NCBI RefSeq assembly: GCF_013618625.1
Contig: NZ_JABRWO010000003.1
Coordinates: 186,001-250,000 of the forward strand
From: Bremerella alba
GTDB lineage: Bacteria; Planctomycetota; Planctomycetia; Pirellulales; Pirellulaceae
Direction of reading: 5' to 3'
DNA: 64,000 nt
Shown piece by piece: positions 24,844-36,289 of this stretch. Position numbers and translations under genes: made by a program. How positions within the stretch are numbered: the first letter of the stretch is position 1; each line of letters opens with the position of its first letter. The notes under the pieces were generated by a model. The model saw only the letters and a list, made by a program, of their open reading frames with translations. It was not told where the DNA came from and searched no databases.

Positions 24844-27800
24844 ATGGTGGAACGAGAAGCGGGAACAAAAGTTTCCCCTGCGGAAGTTAGATGGGAAGCG
24901 CCGGAAGAGATTCTCGCGCGTTATGAAATCAACGCATCCAGCGGTGATTCTCCCTTGGTGCGAACTTATTGGGGAAATGATCGCGAGACGGGTGACGGCG
25001 TCAAAATCAAAGTCATCGAACTGAAGTCCGTGACCTCAGGTACCCGTGCGCGCATCGAGTTCGAAGCATCTATCCGCCGGGAACATCCTAATGACCACCT
25101 CGTTCCGGTGCTTGATTTCGTTCGGACGAACACGGAATTCTACGTGGTAATGCCCTGGAACGATGAGGTGTCACTCAGTCAAAAGCTGGCTTCCACCCCG
25201 ATTTCCGTTGAAGAGACCATTCAGCTTGGCAAGGACCTCTTCACTGCACTAGATTCACTTCATCGACGCGGTTCACTTCATCGTGATGTGACTCCTTCAA
25301 GCATGACTGTGCGCACACAAAGTGGGTCGACGAAATCGATTAGCGGTGTGTATTTAGGAGGATTTGGCACTGTCAAACGATTTCATCCTGATCAAATCTT
25401 TGGCGAACGTGAATGTGAGACCGTTTCTTACATGTCGCCCGAAGAGGCAGGCTCGATTGATAAGGACGTTGGGCCCCCGTCCGATTTGTATGCGGCGGGG
25501 ATTCTGCTGTTCCGTTGTCTTGCGGGACGGCTTCCGTTTCAGGGACAAGGTGCCGGAGCAATCCTCTTTGAGCATCTGACGGCACCGGTTCCTGATTTGC
25601 CCACCATCAATCCGGAAGTTCCGCGAGATTTGGACGAATTGGTCCAGAGGCTGCTTAGGAAAGATCCACACGATCGTTACCAACTGGCCAGCGCCGTGGT
25701 GGCCGACTTACTAGCGATTGAGGAATCGCTTGCTGCCGGTGATTCGGGCGCACACGTCGCGATCGGATCTAGCGATCGCCGCTGCACGTTGACCGAGCCG
25801 ACGTTTGTTGGAAGAGAAGAAGAACTAAAACGACTCAATAATTTCATCCGCGAAACACGGCAGGGGAAATCCTCTGTGATGTTGGTCGAAGGGGAGTCTG
25901 GCCTGGGGAAAAGTCGCTTGATGGTAGAAGCCGTGCGAGTGGCTCGGCGCAACAATAATTGGGTACTGCGTGGACAAGCGACAACGAATGTTGGCCAGCG
26001 TCCTTATCGGACGCTTGAAGGCATTGTTGATGGCTTTTTATCGGTGGCCCAGAAAGATAAAGACCTCGTAGACCGAGTGCAGGAGCACGTCGGAGATATG
26101 GCGGATGCGCTGGTCGCCGCTTTGCCATCGCTAGGAGCCGTTCTTCGCCCAACGAACCGGATTACCGAACAATCGCCCGCCGCTTTTGGCGAAAACAGAA
26201 CGATCGACTCATTAATCCGATTTCTCGGAGCGTTAGGAAGTCGAGATCGTCCAGCCGTTATCATTTTAGACGATTGCCAGTGGGCCGATGCGTTGACCTA
26301 TAGCTTGATTCGACGCTGGCACACCCAGTCGCGACAAGCGGAACGGCAAAGCGCTCTGATCTGCTCGTTTCGAAGCGAAGAAGTGGGGGATGATCATGCC
26401 TTGCGTGCCATCCCGAGATGTCATCATATTAGTTTGTTGACCTTGCGCAAGGACGAGATCCAGCAGCTGGCCGAGTCGATGGCCGGATCATTGCCGCCGG
26501 AAGCTGTCGAAGTCGTGACCCGATTGGCCAGCGGTAGTCCGTTTATGGCCTCTGCCGTATTGCGTGGCTTGGTCGAATCGGGGGCATTGGTCGCAGAAGA
26601 CGGTTCCTGGCAAGTCGATCAGAGAGCCATCCGCGATATTCAATCTTCGCAAGAGGCAGCCTCCTTTCTGACGCATCGAATCGAGATGCTTCCTGATGAA
26701 ACGAGAGATTTGCTCTCCGTGGGAGCATTGGTCGGCAAAGAATTCAGCCTGGATACGGCTGCGGCATTGGCCAGGCTGACGCTGCCAGACGCTGTGGCCG
26801 CATTGCTTCATGCCAAAGATCGCAACCTAATCTGGGAACGCGCCGATGGTGGTCAATTCGTTTTTGTGCACGATAAGATTCGCAGTTCATTGCTGGATCG
26901 ACTCGACCCAAGCGAACAGAAGCAATTGCATCTTCGAGCCGCATTGCACTTACAGGAACATAGTCCATCACGCGTTTCCGAGATAGCGTACCATCTGGAC
27001 GAAGCAGGCGCCTCGGAAACGGCTCTCGGCTACGCCCTGCAAGCTGCTGAACAGGCACGCAGCCAATTCTCGCTGGAAGTCGCGGAACGGCAGTATCGGA
27101 TTGCTCAAAAGGGAGCCGAAAACCAACCGAAATCGATCCGCTTTCGGATTGCTCAGGGACTCGGCGATTCGTTGATGCTTCGGGGGCAGTATCCCGAAGC
27201 GGCACCTCAATTCGAGCTCGCGGCCGAACTCGCCGAAGGGGATCTCGATCGCGCCAAGATACAGAGCAAGTTGGCCGAATTGTCGTTCAAGCGTGGGGAC
27301 ATGGAAGCCGCGACCAAAGGCTTCGAAACGGCACTCCGTAGCCTGGGATGCATCGTTCCACGTAATCGTGTTCTGGGAATGAGCATCTTGATGTGGGAAG
27401 CTCTCAAGCAGATCTTGCATTCCTGCATTCCGAAGCTGATGTTACAAAGAAAGCGACGGCCGCCCAATGACTCGGAACGCCTGGCGATTCAGTTATTTGC
27501 CTTGCTGGCACACGGATGTTGGTACTGTCGAAGCAAGTTAGAGTGTTTGTCGGCTCACCTGCGTGGACTGAACTACGCAGAAGAGTTCTTACCTAGTCCA
27601 GAGTTAGCGAGCGCCTATTCGCTGCATGCCCCTGTGGCGTGTTTGATTCCGATGTTCAAGCGAGCAATTACATACGCTCAACGATCGCTTGCTCTGCGGA
27701 AGGAATTCGACGATGTCTGGGGGCAAGGGCAGTCGCTCAACTATTACAGTTGCTCTCTCTACGCGGCTGGCCGATATCGAGAATGTATCGAGAAAGGACG

Positions 27801-30789
27801 AGAAGCGATCCAGCTGTTGGAACGCACCGGGGACTACTGGCAAGTTCACATCGCCAGGTATCAAGTGGCCGCGTCGCTATATCACCTGGGCAACTTCCGA
27901 GAAGCGATTGCTGAAGCAAAGAACAATCATCGCTCTGGCGTAGAGTTAGGAGACGAGCAAGCATCTGGAATCATTCTCGATGTTTGGGCGCGAACAACTC
28001 TTGGTAATATCCCCGATTCGCTCTTCGAGGCCGAACTCGCCAGGTCGCGTCACGATGCCCAGGGAAGGACTCAGCTTTATATTGCGGTGGGCATTCGCGA
28101 TTTATTTCAAGGTAAGATCGATTCGGCGATTTCCTCGCTGGAACAAGCGGTTGAAACGGCTGCCTCAGCGGGAATCCAGAATGCCTACACCACCCCTGCT
28201 TTGCCCTGGCTGGCCACGGCCATTCGAATGCAAGCGGAATCAACCCTCCCTCATGCGCCTGGACTGCGGAATGAACGACTCGCTGAAGCAGAGCAGATCG
28301 CGCTGCGCGCGATTGCGGCTGCCAAAGTGTGTCCGAATGATCTATCACGAGCCATTCGGGAACGCGCGTTAATTGCGGCTATGCGTGGGAACTATCGCAA
28401 GTCTCGTCACCTTTTCGACAAGGCTTTCGAAAAAGCAAAGCAATTAGGAGCAATCTACGAACAAGCACTCACGTTGCAGCACCGAAGTCAGGTGGGACAG
28501 TCGGCCAGATGGAAGGATGCAATTGATGATGAACGCGAGTCTCAGAGACTATTCGATGAGTTGACCATAGAGCAGGAAACTGAAAGCACTCGTGACTGTC
28601 AATTAGGAACACTGTCGCTGGTCGATCGATTCGATACGGTGCTGCACGTTGGTCGCCGAATCGCTTCGGCGCTCTCGACGGACAAGATCTATGAAGAGGC
28701 CTCGCTCGGAGCGACACGTCTACTGCGTGGAGAAAATAGCTTGTTGCTGGAATTCGATCGTGATGATCCCATGGCGGAACCGGCCTTGGTGCTTGGGGCC
28801 ACCGATGTGCCGTTTGATAGAACAAACCTGCAGCGAGCGACCGAAGCCGGTCGGGCGATGACGTTTATCGAAACGAGCAATGAAGGGGAGTTGCCTCGTG
28901 ATACAACCAATCCGCGTTCGGCGATTTATATACCTATATTCGTTCGGAATCGACTTTCCGCGTGTGTTTGTGTCACACATTCTCAAGTTGTTGGCCTGTT
29001 TGGAACTGATGAAGAACGTCTGGCCGACTTTGTGGGAACCATCGCTGGAGCGGCGTTAGAAAACGCTCAAGGCTTCATGGAGCTGACAAAGCTGAACACC
29101 ACGCTAGAAGTTCGCGTTGCCGAACGAACGGCTGCCGCCGAAACGAGAGCCGCTGAGTTGGCACGATCGAACCTGCAATTGGAGCGAACCGCCAAGGAGT
29201 TGCGTCTGACCGAAGAAGAGCTACGCGTGGCGAAGGTTTCGGCCGAGACGGCCAACGATGCCAAGAGTCGATTTCTGGCCACTATGAGTCACGAAATACG
29301 CACGCCGCTCAACGGCATACTTGGCATGACCGAGTTGGCTCTGCGGACCCAGCTCACTTCGCAGCAGAGAAACTGCTTGACGGTGATCAATCAATCTGGC
29401 GATGCGTTGCTCAGCCTGCTCAACGATATCCTTGACGTGTCGAAGATCGAAGCCGGAAAGATGCAGTTGGAATCGATTCCGATCCAGCCACAAGGCGTGG
29501 TAACTTCGGCCGTGCGACCCTTAGCTGTGAACGCCGCTAAGAAAGGGCTGGAACTGCTCTATCGCATTGATCCGAACGTTCCTGAGTCGATCGAGGGTGA
29601 TCCGTGCAGACTTCGTCAGGTCCTCATGAATTTGATCGGGAATGCGATTAAGTTCACCGATGAGGGGGAAGTGTTCATCGATTGTACGGTGGATTCGGAT
29701 AAGGAAAGTCAGCAACTTCACATTTCCGTGCAAGATACTGGGCCAGGGATTCCGGAAGACAAGCTGGCGACTATCTTTGAATCTTTCGAGCAAAGCGACA
29801 GTTCGACGACGCGACGTTATGGAGGAACTGGGCTTGGACTGTCCATCTCAACGCAGATCGTGGCACTCATGAATGGAAAGCTATGGGTGGAAAGTAAATT
29901 CGGACAGGGAAGTAAGTTCCATGTTTCCATTCCACTGAATTCGATCCCGAATGAGACAGACAAATCGGTTCTGCCACTGTCCAACGAACAGGTCCTTCTC
30001 GTTTCGCAGCATCCTGCTTCCCAGAACCTTTATCAAGAAATTCTTGAGCATGCAGGCGCCCATTGTGTCCAAGTGACAATTGAAGAAGCCCTCCGGAGGG
30101 GCCGCGAATCCGTTGACTCTGGAACCTTCGATTGCCCTATATTGATACTCGATTGGGAGACGGGATCCGACAAATTAGAACAATGGTTTCTGACACCGGA
30201 TTCGATGGATTTATTGAACATACCGCACATGGTGCTCATTCCGCCCACAGGGCTCATACCAGAAATAGACCATTGTTCCTTGGCGACAGTTGCTAAACCG
30301 ATTTCGGCCGGTGACCTGATTGAAGCGGTTCGAACGGCAAAGAATGCCTGTCTTGATTCTCATTGTTTTGAAACGCCAGTCCCGGCATCAGGAGGACGTT
30401 CGCTGCACATCCTGCTTGCTGACGATGCCCCCGTCAATCAGGAGGTTGCCTCAGGCATTCTCGACGTGTTTGGCCATACTTGCGAGATGGCCAACACCGG
30501 ACGTCAGGCGTTTGAATGTTACCAACGCGGCAAGTTTGACTTGGTGCTCATGGATCTAGAGATGCCTGAGATGGATGGAGCTCAAGCGACCGACGCTATC
30601 CGCCAATGGGAACAGGAAAAGGGGCAACGTACGCCGATCATCGCGATGACGGCACATGCGCTCGATGGCGCACGAGAGAACTGTCTTGCCGCTGGGATGG
30701 ACGACTATCTGTCTAAGCCTATCCAGCCAGAACGACTCAAACAATTGCTAGATGAAATTGCCGTGTCAGGGGATGTCTCCTCGGCGTAG
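24844..30789 (+). CDS. Kinase-like/AAA ATPase/GAF/hybrid histidine kinase with receiver domain
   Basis: 1981 residues. Order: Ser/Thr-kinase-like domain (27-290); AAA/AtoS-like ATPase with Walker A GESGLGKS (350-357) and Walker [11 protein letters not shown] (about 472-481); helical TPR-like region (about 700-1250); GAF domain (about 1262-1405); coiled coil (1418-1472); HisKA with phospho-acceptor His1483 ([10 protein letters not shown]); HATPase (about 1586-1697; [22 protein letters not shown]); a degenerate receiver-like segment (1713-1829); and a true receiver with Asp1904 ([13 protein letters not shown]). The kinase-like domain lacks key residues: the DFG aspartate is Gly173 (LGGFG) and the HRD-loop Asn is Ser153 (HRDVTPSS), so it is likely a pseudokinase. 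No membrane helix, so it is a cytoplasmic sensor. Related trifunctional kinase/ATPase/histidine kinases occur in planctomycetes and cyanobacteria. Confidence 0.92.
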   Translation: MVEREAGTKVSPAEVRWEAPEEILARYEINASSGDSPLVRTYWGNDRETGDGVKIKVIELKSVTSGTRARIEFEASIRREHPNDHLVPVLDFVRTNTEFYVVMPWNDEVSLSQKLASTPISVEETIQLGKDLFTALDSLHRRGSLHRDVTPSSMTVRTQSGSTKSISGVYLGGFGTVKRFHPDQIFGERECETVSYMSPEEAGSIDKDVGPPSDLYAAGILLFRCLAGRLPFQGQGAGAILFEHLTAPVPDLPTINPEVPRDLDELVQRLLRKDPHDRYQLASAVVADLLAIEESLAAGDSGAHVAIGSSDRRCTLTEPTFVGREEELKRLNNFIRETRQGKSSVMLVEGESGLGKSRLMVEAVRVARRNNNWVLRGQATTNVGQRPYRTLEGIVDGFLSVAQKDKDLVDRVQEHVGDMADALVAALPSLGAVLRPTNRITEQSPAAFGENRTIDSLIRFLGALGSRDRPAVIILDDCQWADALTYSLIRRWHTQSRQAERQSALICSFRSEEVGDDHALRAIPRCHHISLLTLRKDEIQQLAESMAGSLPPEAVEVVTRLASGSPFMASAVLRGLVESGALVAEDGSWQVDQRAIRDIQSSQEAASFLTHRIEMLPDETRDLLSVGALVGKEFSLDTAAALARLTLPDAVAALLHAKDRNLIWERADGGQFVFVHDKIRSSLLDRLDPSEQKQLHLRAALHLQEHSPSRVSEIAYHLDEAGASETALGYALQAAEQARSQFSLEVAERQYRIAQKGAENQPKSIRFRIAQGLGDSLMLRGQYPEAAPQFELAAELAEGDLDRAKIQSKLAELSFKRGDMEAATKGFETALRSLGCIVPRNRVLGMSILMWEALKQILHSCIPKLMLQRKRRPPNDSERLAIQLFALLAHGCWYCRSKLECLSAHLRGLNYAEEFLPSPELASAYSLHAPVACLIPMFKRAITYAQRSLALRKEFDDVWGQGQSLNYYSCSLYAAGRYRECIEKGREAIQLLERTGDYWQVHIARYQVAASLYHLGNFREAIAEAKNNHRSGVELGDEQASGIILDVWARTTLGNIPDSLFEAELARSRHDAQGRTQLYIAVGIRDLFQGKIDSAISSLEQAVETAASAGIQNAYTTPALPWLATAIRMQAESTLPHAPGLRNERLAEAEQIALRAIAAAKVCPNDLSRAIRERALIAAMRGNYRKSRHLFDKAFEKAKQLGAIYEQALTLQHRSQVGQSARWKDAIDDERESQRLFDELTIEQETESTRDCQLGTLSLVDRFDTVLHVGRRIASALSTDKIYEEASLGATRLLRGENSLLLEFDRDDPMAEPALVLGATDVPFDRTNLQRATEAGRAMTFIETSNEGELPRDTTNPRSAIYIPIFVRNRLSACVCVTHSQVVGLFGTDEERLADFVGTIAGAALENAQGFMELTKLNTTLEVRVAERTAAAETRAAELARSNLQLERTAKELRLTEEELRVAKVSAETANDAKSRFLATMSHEIRTPLNGILGMTELALRTQLTSQQRNCLTVINQSGDALLSLLNDILDVSKIEAGKMQLESIPIQPQGVVTSAVRPLAVNAAKKGLELLYRIDPNVPESIEGDPCRLRQVLMNLIGNAIKFTDEGEVFIDCTVDSDKESQQLHISVQDTGPGIPEDKLATIFESFEQSDSSTTRRYGGTGLGLSISTQIVALMNGKLWVESKFGQGSKFHVSIPLNSIPNETDKSVLPLSNEQVLLVSQHPASQNLYQEILEHAGAHCVQVTIEEALRRGRESVDSGTFDCPILILDWETGSDKLEQWFLTPDSMDLLNIPHMVLIPPTGLIPEIDHCSLATVAKPISAGDLIEAVRTAKNACLDSHCFETPVPASGGRSLHILLADDAPVNQEVASGILDVFGHTCEMANTGRQAFECYQRGKFDLVLMDLEMPEMDGAQATDAIRQWEQEKGQRTPIIAMTAHALDGARENCLAAGMDDYLSKPIQPERLKQLLDEIAVSGDVSSA

Positions 30790-30834
30790 TAAATATTCAG
30801 ATGGCGAAACATAAAAGGCTCGTGCAGCTTGCCG

Positions 30835-32271
30835 CTAAGCGATAATTCCCCGAACGACACGTGCTGGTTCGACGCCAGTTAGACGCATGTCGAGCCCTTG
30901 GAATTTGACACTAAAGTGCTCGTGATCGATGCCCAGTAAGTGAAGCATGGTCGCGTGTAGATCGCGCACATGCACCACATTCTCGACGGCATGGTAGCCC
31001 AGGTCGTCGGTTGCCCCGTAGGTTGTCCCACCTTTGATCGGTCCGCCGGCCAGCCACATGCTGAAGCCTTTGATGTGATGGTCTCGGCCGACGTCTCCCT
31101 TACCGGTTTGCGACATGGGCGTGCGACCGAACTCGCCACCCCAGACGATCAGCGTATCTTCCAGCATGCCACGCTGTTTGAGATCGGTCAGCAAGGCGTA
31201 CGTAGGTTTGTCGGTTAGGCCAGAGCAAATGTCCATGTATTTACTCAAGCCACCATGATGATCCCATCCACGGTGATAGAGATGGATAAACCGAACTCCA
31301 CGTTCAGCAAGTCGGCGGGCCAGTAAACAGTTCGAGGCGAACGATCCATCACCAGGTTTCGCTCCGTACATGTCTAAAACGTGCTGCGGCTCGTCGGACA
31401 TGTCTGTCAATTCAGGGACCGACATCTGCATACGGAAGGCCATTTCGTACGCCGCGATCCGACTGGAAATTTCAGGATCCCCGGCAGTGGCCTGATTCTG
31501 TCGATTCAACTGGCCAATTGCATCCACGAGATTACGCTGCTGGGAAGTGCTTACCCCGTTAGGATTGCGAACGTAATAGACGGGGTCACCCGTTGAGCTA
31601 AATTCCACTCCCTGATACCGGCTCGGTAAGAAACCGCTCGCCCACTGTCGAGAGGCAATCGGCTGAGGATTTCGCCCACCAACACTACTAAGGACAACAA
31701 ATCCAGGCAGTTCGTCCGTTTCGCAACCGATACCATAATTGACCCAGGCCCCCATCGAGGGACGCCCACTGATTACGGTTCCCGTGTTCATGAAAGTATG
31801 GGCCGGATCGTGGTTGATTTGTTCAGTCACCATCGACCGCACGATACAGATGTCGTCGGCCATCTTGGAATGCCATGGCAGGTATTCACTGATCTCCTGC
31901 CCATTGGCGCCGTGCTGATGAAACTTGGCGATCGAGCCCAGACATTTCAGTTCCTTGCCTTGCAGCTGTGCGATCGGCTGACCTGCGGTATAGGAAGCTG
32001 GAAATGGCTGGCCATTCATCGCTGTCAACTTCGGCTTGTTGTCAAATGTTTCCAGGTGAGAAGGGCCGCCGGACATGCAAAGAAAAATAACACGCTTTAC
32101 TTTTTGCGGAAGATTGGGCAGTCCAGGCTGCCCGGCAACGCCACCGCTACTATTGGTAGCTGAGAAGCCATCGCGCGCGAGAAGTGAACCCAGGGCGGCT
32201 GAGCCGAGGCCAACGCCGGATTGGGAAAGGAATGTACGGCGATTGAGTTGCATCGGGTGAAATTCAGACAT
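30835..32271 (-). CDS. DUF1501 family protein, Tat-exported
   Basis: 478 residues. The N-terminus MQLNRRTFLSQSGVGLGSAA (from residue 7) is a twin-arginine signal. DUF1501 proteins belong to the alkaline-phosphatase/sulfatase-like superfamily and are abundant in Planctomycetes. Visible conserved blocks are KRVIFLCMSGGPSHLETFDN near residue 60, NHDPAHTFMNTGTVISGRPS, GVRFIHLYHRGWDHHGG, and TLIVWGGEFGRTP, whose Asp/His residues fit a metallo-hydrolase site. The substrate is unknown. It is encoded 15 bases after the DUF1549/DUF1553 gene, the usual pairing in this phylum, as the last gene of an ECF sigma-led operon (36826 to 30835). Confidence 0.92.
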   Translation of the reverse strand: MSEFHPMQLNRRTFLSQSGVGLGSAALGSLLARDGFSATNSSGGVAGQPGLPNLPQKVKRVIFLCMSGGPSHLETFDNKPKLTAMNGQPFPASYTAGQPIAQLQGKELKCLGSIAKFHQHGANGQEISEYLPWHSKMADDICIVRSMVTEQINHDPAHTFMNTGTVISGRPSMGAWVNYGIGCETDELPGFVVLSSVGGRNPQPIASRQWASGFLPSRYQGVEFSSTGDPVYYVRNPNGVSTSQQRNLVDAIGQLNRQNQATAGDPEISSRIAAYEMAFRMQMSVPELTDMSDEPQHVLDMYGAKPGDGSFASNCLLARRLAERGVRFIHLYHRGWDHHGGLSKYMDICSGLTDKPTYALLTDLKQRGMLEDTLIVWGGEFGRTPMSQTGKGDVGRDHHIKGFSMWLAGGPIKGGTTYGATDDLGYHAVENVVHVRDLHATMLHLLGIDHEHFSVKFQGLDMRLTGVEPARVVRGIIA

Positions 32272-32286
32272 GGCAAACTCAGTATC

Positions 32287-34629
32287 TTAGTTGCGGGTAA
32301 TGAATTCATCGAGATTGAAGATCACACGAGCGACCTGAGTCCAGGCCGCCAATTCAGCGACTTCAATGGCATCGTCCGATGGCTTCAGGCCAACTTCCAG
32401 CAGTTTGGCTGCTGCATCGGTGTCGAGGCGATAAATCTCTCGGTTCTCTTTCAGGATCTGACTGAGAACTTGTTTCTCGTCAGAATCAGGTGTCCGTGAA
32501 AGTGCCAGCATGTAGGCTCGATTCAGGCGAGCTTCGTCGTCGTCGGCTTCGCTTGAAAGGATGCGCGTCGCGAACTCTCGGGCGGCTTCGATGTAAGTGG
32601 GGTCGTTCAGTAGTGCTAAAGCGGCCAAGGGGGTATTGGAACGAGGCCGCTCGACGGTGCATTCCTCGCGGCTCGGGGCATCAAAGGCCTTCAAGCTGGG
32701 ATGAAGAAATTGACGCTGCCAATGGACATAAACGCCACGCCGCCATTGCTGTTGATTTTTGTCCTCTTGATACTTCCGTTGCGGGAAGTTCAGATGTCGG
32801 TAGTAACCATCTGGCTGATAAGGTTTAACGCTGGGACCGCCATATTCCAGGTTCAGCAGTCCACTTACGGCCAGAGCATTGTCGCGAACCATCTCCGCGG
32901 GCAAACGCTGTCTTGTTTGATGGCTATAGAACCGGTTGTAAGGATCACGTTCACGAATCTCAGCACTAGCGAAGGATGACTGCTTATAGGCTGCCGTCAT
33001 GACCATCTTTTTGACCAGACGCTTAATGTCCCAACCGTTTTGATAAAAGTCGATGGCAAGGTGGTCTAGCAACTCGGGATGAACTGGGGGCTCGCCTTGG
33101 CCGCCAAAATCGCCGAGGCTAGCGGACAGCCCCACTCCGTATAGCAAGTACCAAATTCGATTCACAAACACTCGAGCGGTTAGTCCACCAGAGCCTTCCT
33201 TCGGATCGGTTAACCAATTTGCCAGATCAAGCCGATTGGCTCGATCTTGTTCCGTCTCGATATTGCCCATAAAAGTGGGGATCGCCGACGTGACCATTTC
33301 GCCACTGTCGTCGAGCCAGTTACCTCGTGGCAAGACGCGCATCGGACGTGGTTCAATTGCCTCGGTGACCATGGTCAAGCGAGCCGACTTATTGAGTTTG
33401 TCGATCTGCTTTAGCAATCGCTCTGATTGGGTTTGGTCGTCGCTGGGTACTTCGGCTAGTTGTGCCTGAAGCTTTGCTACCTGGGCACGTTCTCGTTGGG
33501 TAAGGACCTTGATTTCAGGAGGACGTTTCGTAGGAAGCGAATTCGTCCCTTTCTTGAAGTGTTGAGCTTCATTAACATCGGCGAAAAACGCTGCCAAGCT
33601 ATAGAAGTCGGTGATTGTATAGGGATCGTATTTGTGCGTATGACACTGCGCACAGCCGACCGTAGCACCCATCCAAACTTGCGACACATTGCGAACGCGA
33701 TCTGCCGCGTAAATTGCCAGGTATTCTTGTTCCTGAAGTCCCCCTTCATGCGTTGTTTGCAGAAGACGGTTGTAGCCTGAGGCTATCTTCTGGTCGATCG
33801 TACTGCCGGGTAACAGGTCTCCGGCAAGCTGTTCTCGTGTGAATTGATCGAACGGCACGTTGTCGTTGAACGCGTCCAAGACATAGTCGCGATAGGGAGA
33901 AATGTTGTGATCCTGATCTCCGTGATAGCCGACGGTATCGGCAAAGCGAACCAGGTCCAGCCAATAGACGGCCATGCGTTCACCGTAGCGATCTGAAGAG
34001 AGTAGGCGATCGACGACTTTCTCGTACGCGTCAGGCGATGGGTCATCACGGAAGGCGTTTACTTCGGCCGTTGTTGGTGGAAGCCCCGTGAGGTCGAACG
34101 TAAGGCGGCGTAGCAGCGTAACGTTGTCTGCTTCCGGTGACGGTTTAAGCCCTTCGGCTTCGAGCTTGGCCAATAGAAAATGGTCAATCTTACTTTCCGG
34201 CCAGTCTTTGGCTTGGACCTCGGGAAGAGGATGCGATTGCGGAGGAACGTACGCCCAGTGCTTTTCGTATCGGGCTCCCTCTTCGATCCAGCGTTTCAAC
34301 GTGGCAACATCTTGGGGTGAAAGCTTCTTCCCGGAATCAACTGGCGGCATTAGGGAGTCAGGTTCGGCAATGATACGCTGAAAAAATTCACTCGACTCCA
34401 CGTCACCGGGGACGATAGCGTAGTCTTTGGCCGCCACTTCTTCATCAAAGCGAAGATCTGCTTTGCGATGCTCTGGATCAGGACCATGGCAATAGAAGCA
34501 GTTTTCAGAAAGTATCGGCCGAACGTCGCGATTGTAGTCGAGCGGTTTTTCGGCCTTCGCTACGTGACCAGGCATCACGAGGAACAAGGCAGAGAGAAAC
34601 GCGAACGTGCGGTAAAGGATGAGCTTCAT
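32287..34629 (-). CDS. Exported cytochrome-like protein, PSCyt1-DUF1549-DUF1553
   Basis: 780 residues from the ATG at 34629, which begins a Sec signal MKLILYRTFAFLSALFLVMP; 28 more residues are possible from 34713. Planctomycete-type cytochrome domain 1 comes first, with the haem-binding motif CFYCH in LSENCFYCHGPDPEHRKADL. Then DUF1549 (about 160-370: SKIDHFLLAKLEAEGLKPSP, LVRFADTVGYHGDQDHNISP, VGCAQCHTHKYDP, a second C-x2-C-H) and DUF1553 (about 480-750: LARRLAD-like LANWLTDPKEG, ARVFVNRIWYLLYG, RQRLPAEMVRDNALAVSGLL). Two C-x2-CH sites suggest two haems. The role is unknown; an extracellular redox step on polysaccharide has been suggested for this family. It always pairs with DUF1501, as here. 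Confidence 0.92.
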   Translation of the reverse strand: MKLILYRTFAFLSALFLVMPGHVAKAEKPLDYNRDVRPILSENCFYCHGPDPEHRKADLRFDEEVAAKDYAIVPGDVESSEFFQRIIAEPDSLMPPVDSGKKLSPQDVATLKRWIEEGARYEKHWAYVPPQSHPLPEVQAKDWPESKIDHFLLAKLEAEGLKPSPEADNVTLLRRLTFDLTGLPPTTAEVNAFRDDPSPDAYEKVVDRLLSSDRYGERMAVYWLDLVRFADTVGYHGDQDHNISPYRDYVLDAFNDNVPFDQFTREQLAGDLLPGSTIDQKIASGYNRLLQTTHEGGLQEQEYLAIYAADRVRNVSQVWMGATVGCAQCHTHKYDPYTITDFYSLAAFFADVNEAQHFKKGTNSLPTKRPPEIKVLTQRERAQVAKLQAQLAEVPSDDQTQSERLLKQIDKLNKSARLTMVTEAIEPRPMRVLPRGNWLDDSGEMVTSAIPTFMGNIETEQDRANRLDLANWLTDPKEGSGGLTARVFVNRIWYLLYGVGLSASLGDFGGQGEPPVHPELLDHLAIDFYQNGWDIKRLVKKMVMTAAYKQSSFASAEIRERDPYNRFYSHQTRQRLPAEMVRDNALAVSGLLNLEYGGPSVKPYQPDGYYRHLNFPQRKYQEDKNQQQWRRGVYVHWQRQFLHPSLKAFDAPSREECTVERPRSNTPLAALALLNDPTYIEAAREFATRILSSEADDDEARLNRAYMLALSRTPDSDEKQVLSQILKENREIYRLDTDAAAKLLEVGLKPSDDAIEVAELAAWTQVARVIFNLDEFITRN

Positions 34630-34657
34630 GGCGGGTGGTCTACTAACAAGAAAGCGA

Positions 34658-36274
34658 TTAGGTCTTAGGTGGGCCGGCGATGACTTCGTAATGGCGACGG
34701 ATTTGGTCTTCATCTAGGGCTTTCTCATAGATGGCAACTTCATCTAGCAGCCCTTCGAGTTGTCGCATTGCGCGAACGGAATCAAGTTGTCCTAAAACAG
34801 CCGTATACGGCGAGGAGTCGTCGAAGTCGAGATCATCCAGATTCACCTGAAGTTGACCGTTGCAATACAAGCGAATCGCGTTGGTGGTTTTCACGACAAC
34901 GATGTGCGTCCAAATGCCTGGCGTACAGGAATTAGGGCTAAATACATTCATGCCGCCGTCGTAGGTGGTTGGCGGGTAACGGTAAAGCATCCGAATCGTG
35001 GCAGGGCGGTGAACCACGTTGGTCTGATTGGCATACTCGATCACGCATAGGTGACTTTCCTTTTCAGGGTCGGCTTGGGTCACCGGAAGCAGCCCGAAAA
35101 AGGTTCCCCAGTGCATCCTATCGGTTCGCACCCAGAACTCAATCGAAAAATCGCGGCGATTAATCCCTTCGAGGGGCTCACTTAAGCCCAAATATCGTCC
35201 GTGATTGCTTTTGGAGAAACGAATGCGCCCGCCGCTGATCTCTAAGGAGCCATCGTTGCCTGAATGAATCTCGCCATGGTGATGATCGCCCATGTGGTTC
35301 ATGACTTGGTTGCCACGTACATCGCCATCTTCAAAACGCCAATAGACGATCGGCCGATCAGACATAACGGCTTCTGCGTATTGATCGGTGGAGTTCAAAA
35401 AAAGGTTGTCAACCGGCACCGTGCCTACGCGATCGACTTCGTCAAAGTTCTTCACGGAGACTGCAAGTTCTCCATTGGCGAACGATGCGGAGTGGTTCAA
35501 GGAAACCAGTTCGTTTAACAACGTATCGCCGGAGGGACCTAGTAGCGAAGCCATGACCTCACCTTGAAAGACATCGATTTCACTATGGTCTTTGTCTTCG
35601 ACGCGAAATGCGAACTCACTCGATCCGATCGCCACGGCAGAAACCGGTCCGTTAAGCGAAAACGAATCGGAATCGGGAGGCGTAATCACCCCTGCATGGC
35701 CATTGAGAAGGGTAGCTTCGTGCTCGCTAAGTAGGTGGATCTCAGCCGGACCGGTTAGCTGCACGCGTACTCCCGAGAGAAATTCAAGTTGCAGGCCTCC
35801 TCGATTCAAGCGAAGTGCACCCGGTTTTACGCGATCTCCAACTTGCAGAGGTGCATCGGCATCTGCTTCCTCGCTGCGACTGATGACGATTGCAATCGGA
35901 CCCTGACCGATAAGCTGGGTTTCGGTAAAATCGAGCATCGGATCGCCCAGCAAGGCAAGCTTCCAAGAGTCGATAAAAAACAGATTGGCGAAGCCAAGTA
36001 GCATCAAGAGTGATAGTGCGATGGCAATCGAAATGCCCCACGATCGCGAGAAGGAATGACCCGTTCTGAACGTCAGCGATGGATACGAGCGTAGGTGATG
36101 TTCCAGTTCCGACTGCATGTCGGACTGTTCGACGTACGCCAAGCAAAATTGCTGGTCTGATATCAGCCGACGCTCTAAGTTCGCAAAGTCTTCGTCCGAC
36201 ATTTGACCATCGACCATTTGGTCAATCGCCAAGCGAGCTTCACGTTCGAGTTGGGTGGGCGTCTGTAGAGACAT
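34658..36274 (-). CDS. FecR-like membrane protein with C-terminal LamG domain
   Basis: 538 residues. Residues 1-78 are a cytoplasmic acidic/helical region that resembles the anti-sigma N-terminus (EREARLAIDQMVDGQMSDED). One membrane helix follows at about 80-101 (GISIAIALSLLMLLGFANLF). The periplasmic FecR-like domain covers about 125-290 (PGALRLNRGGLQLEFLSGVR, VQLTGPAEIHLLSEHEATLL). The last 200 residues form a LamG/concanavalin-type jelly roll (FSIEFWVRTDRMHWGTFFGL, LYCNGQLQVNLDDLDFDDSS, LEGLLDEVAIYEKALDEDQI), which binds glycans. The protein probably senses a carbohydrate outside and controls the sigma factor encoded 15 bases upstream. It lies in one operon with DUF1549/DUF1553 and DUF1501 genes. 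Confidence 0.9.
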   Translation of the reverse strand: MSLQTPTQLEREARLAIDQMVDGQMSDEDFANLERRLISDQQFCLAYVEQSDMQSELEHHLRSYPSLTFRTGHSFSRSWGISIAIALSLLMLLGFANLFFIDSWKLALLGDPMLDFTETQLIGQGPIAIVISRSEEADADAPLQVGDRVKPGALRLNRGGLQLEFLSGVRVQLTGPAEIHLLSEHEATLLNGHAGVITPPDSDSFSLNGPVSAVAIGSSEFAFRVEDKDHSEIDVFQGEVMASLLGPSGDTLLNELVSLNHSASFANGELAVSVKNFDEVDRVGTVPVDNLFLNSTDQYAEAVMSDRPIVYWRFEDGDVRGNQVMNHMGDHHHGEIHSGNDGSLEISGGRIRFSKSNHGRYLGLSEPLEGINRRDFSIEFWVRTDRMHWGTFFGLLPVTQADPEKESHLCVIEYANQTNVVHRPATIRMLYRYPPTTYDGGMNVFSPNSCTPGIWTHIVVVKTTNAIRLYCNGQLQVNLDDLDFDDSSPYTAVLGQLDSVRAMRQLEGLLDEVAIYEKALDEDQIRRHYEVIAGPPKT

Positions 36275-36289
36275 AGGGCCTTCTCGTAT

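Noticed and set aside
24671-24868. 65-residue minus-strand frame before the giant sensor gene
   Set aside because: No homology pattern, poor start context, and it overlaps the start of the sensor gene.
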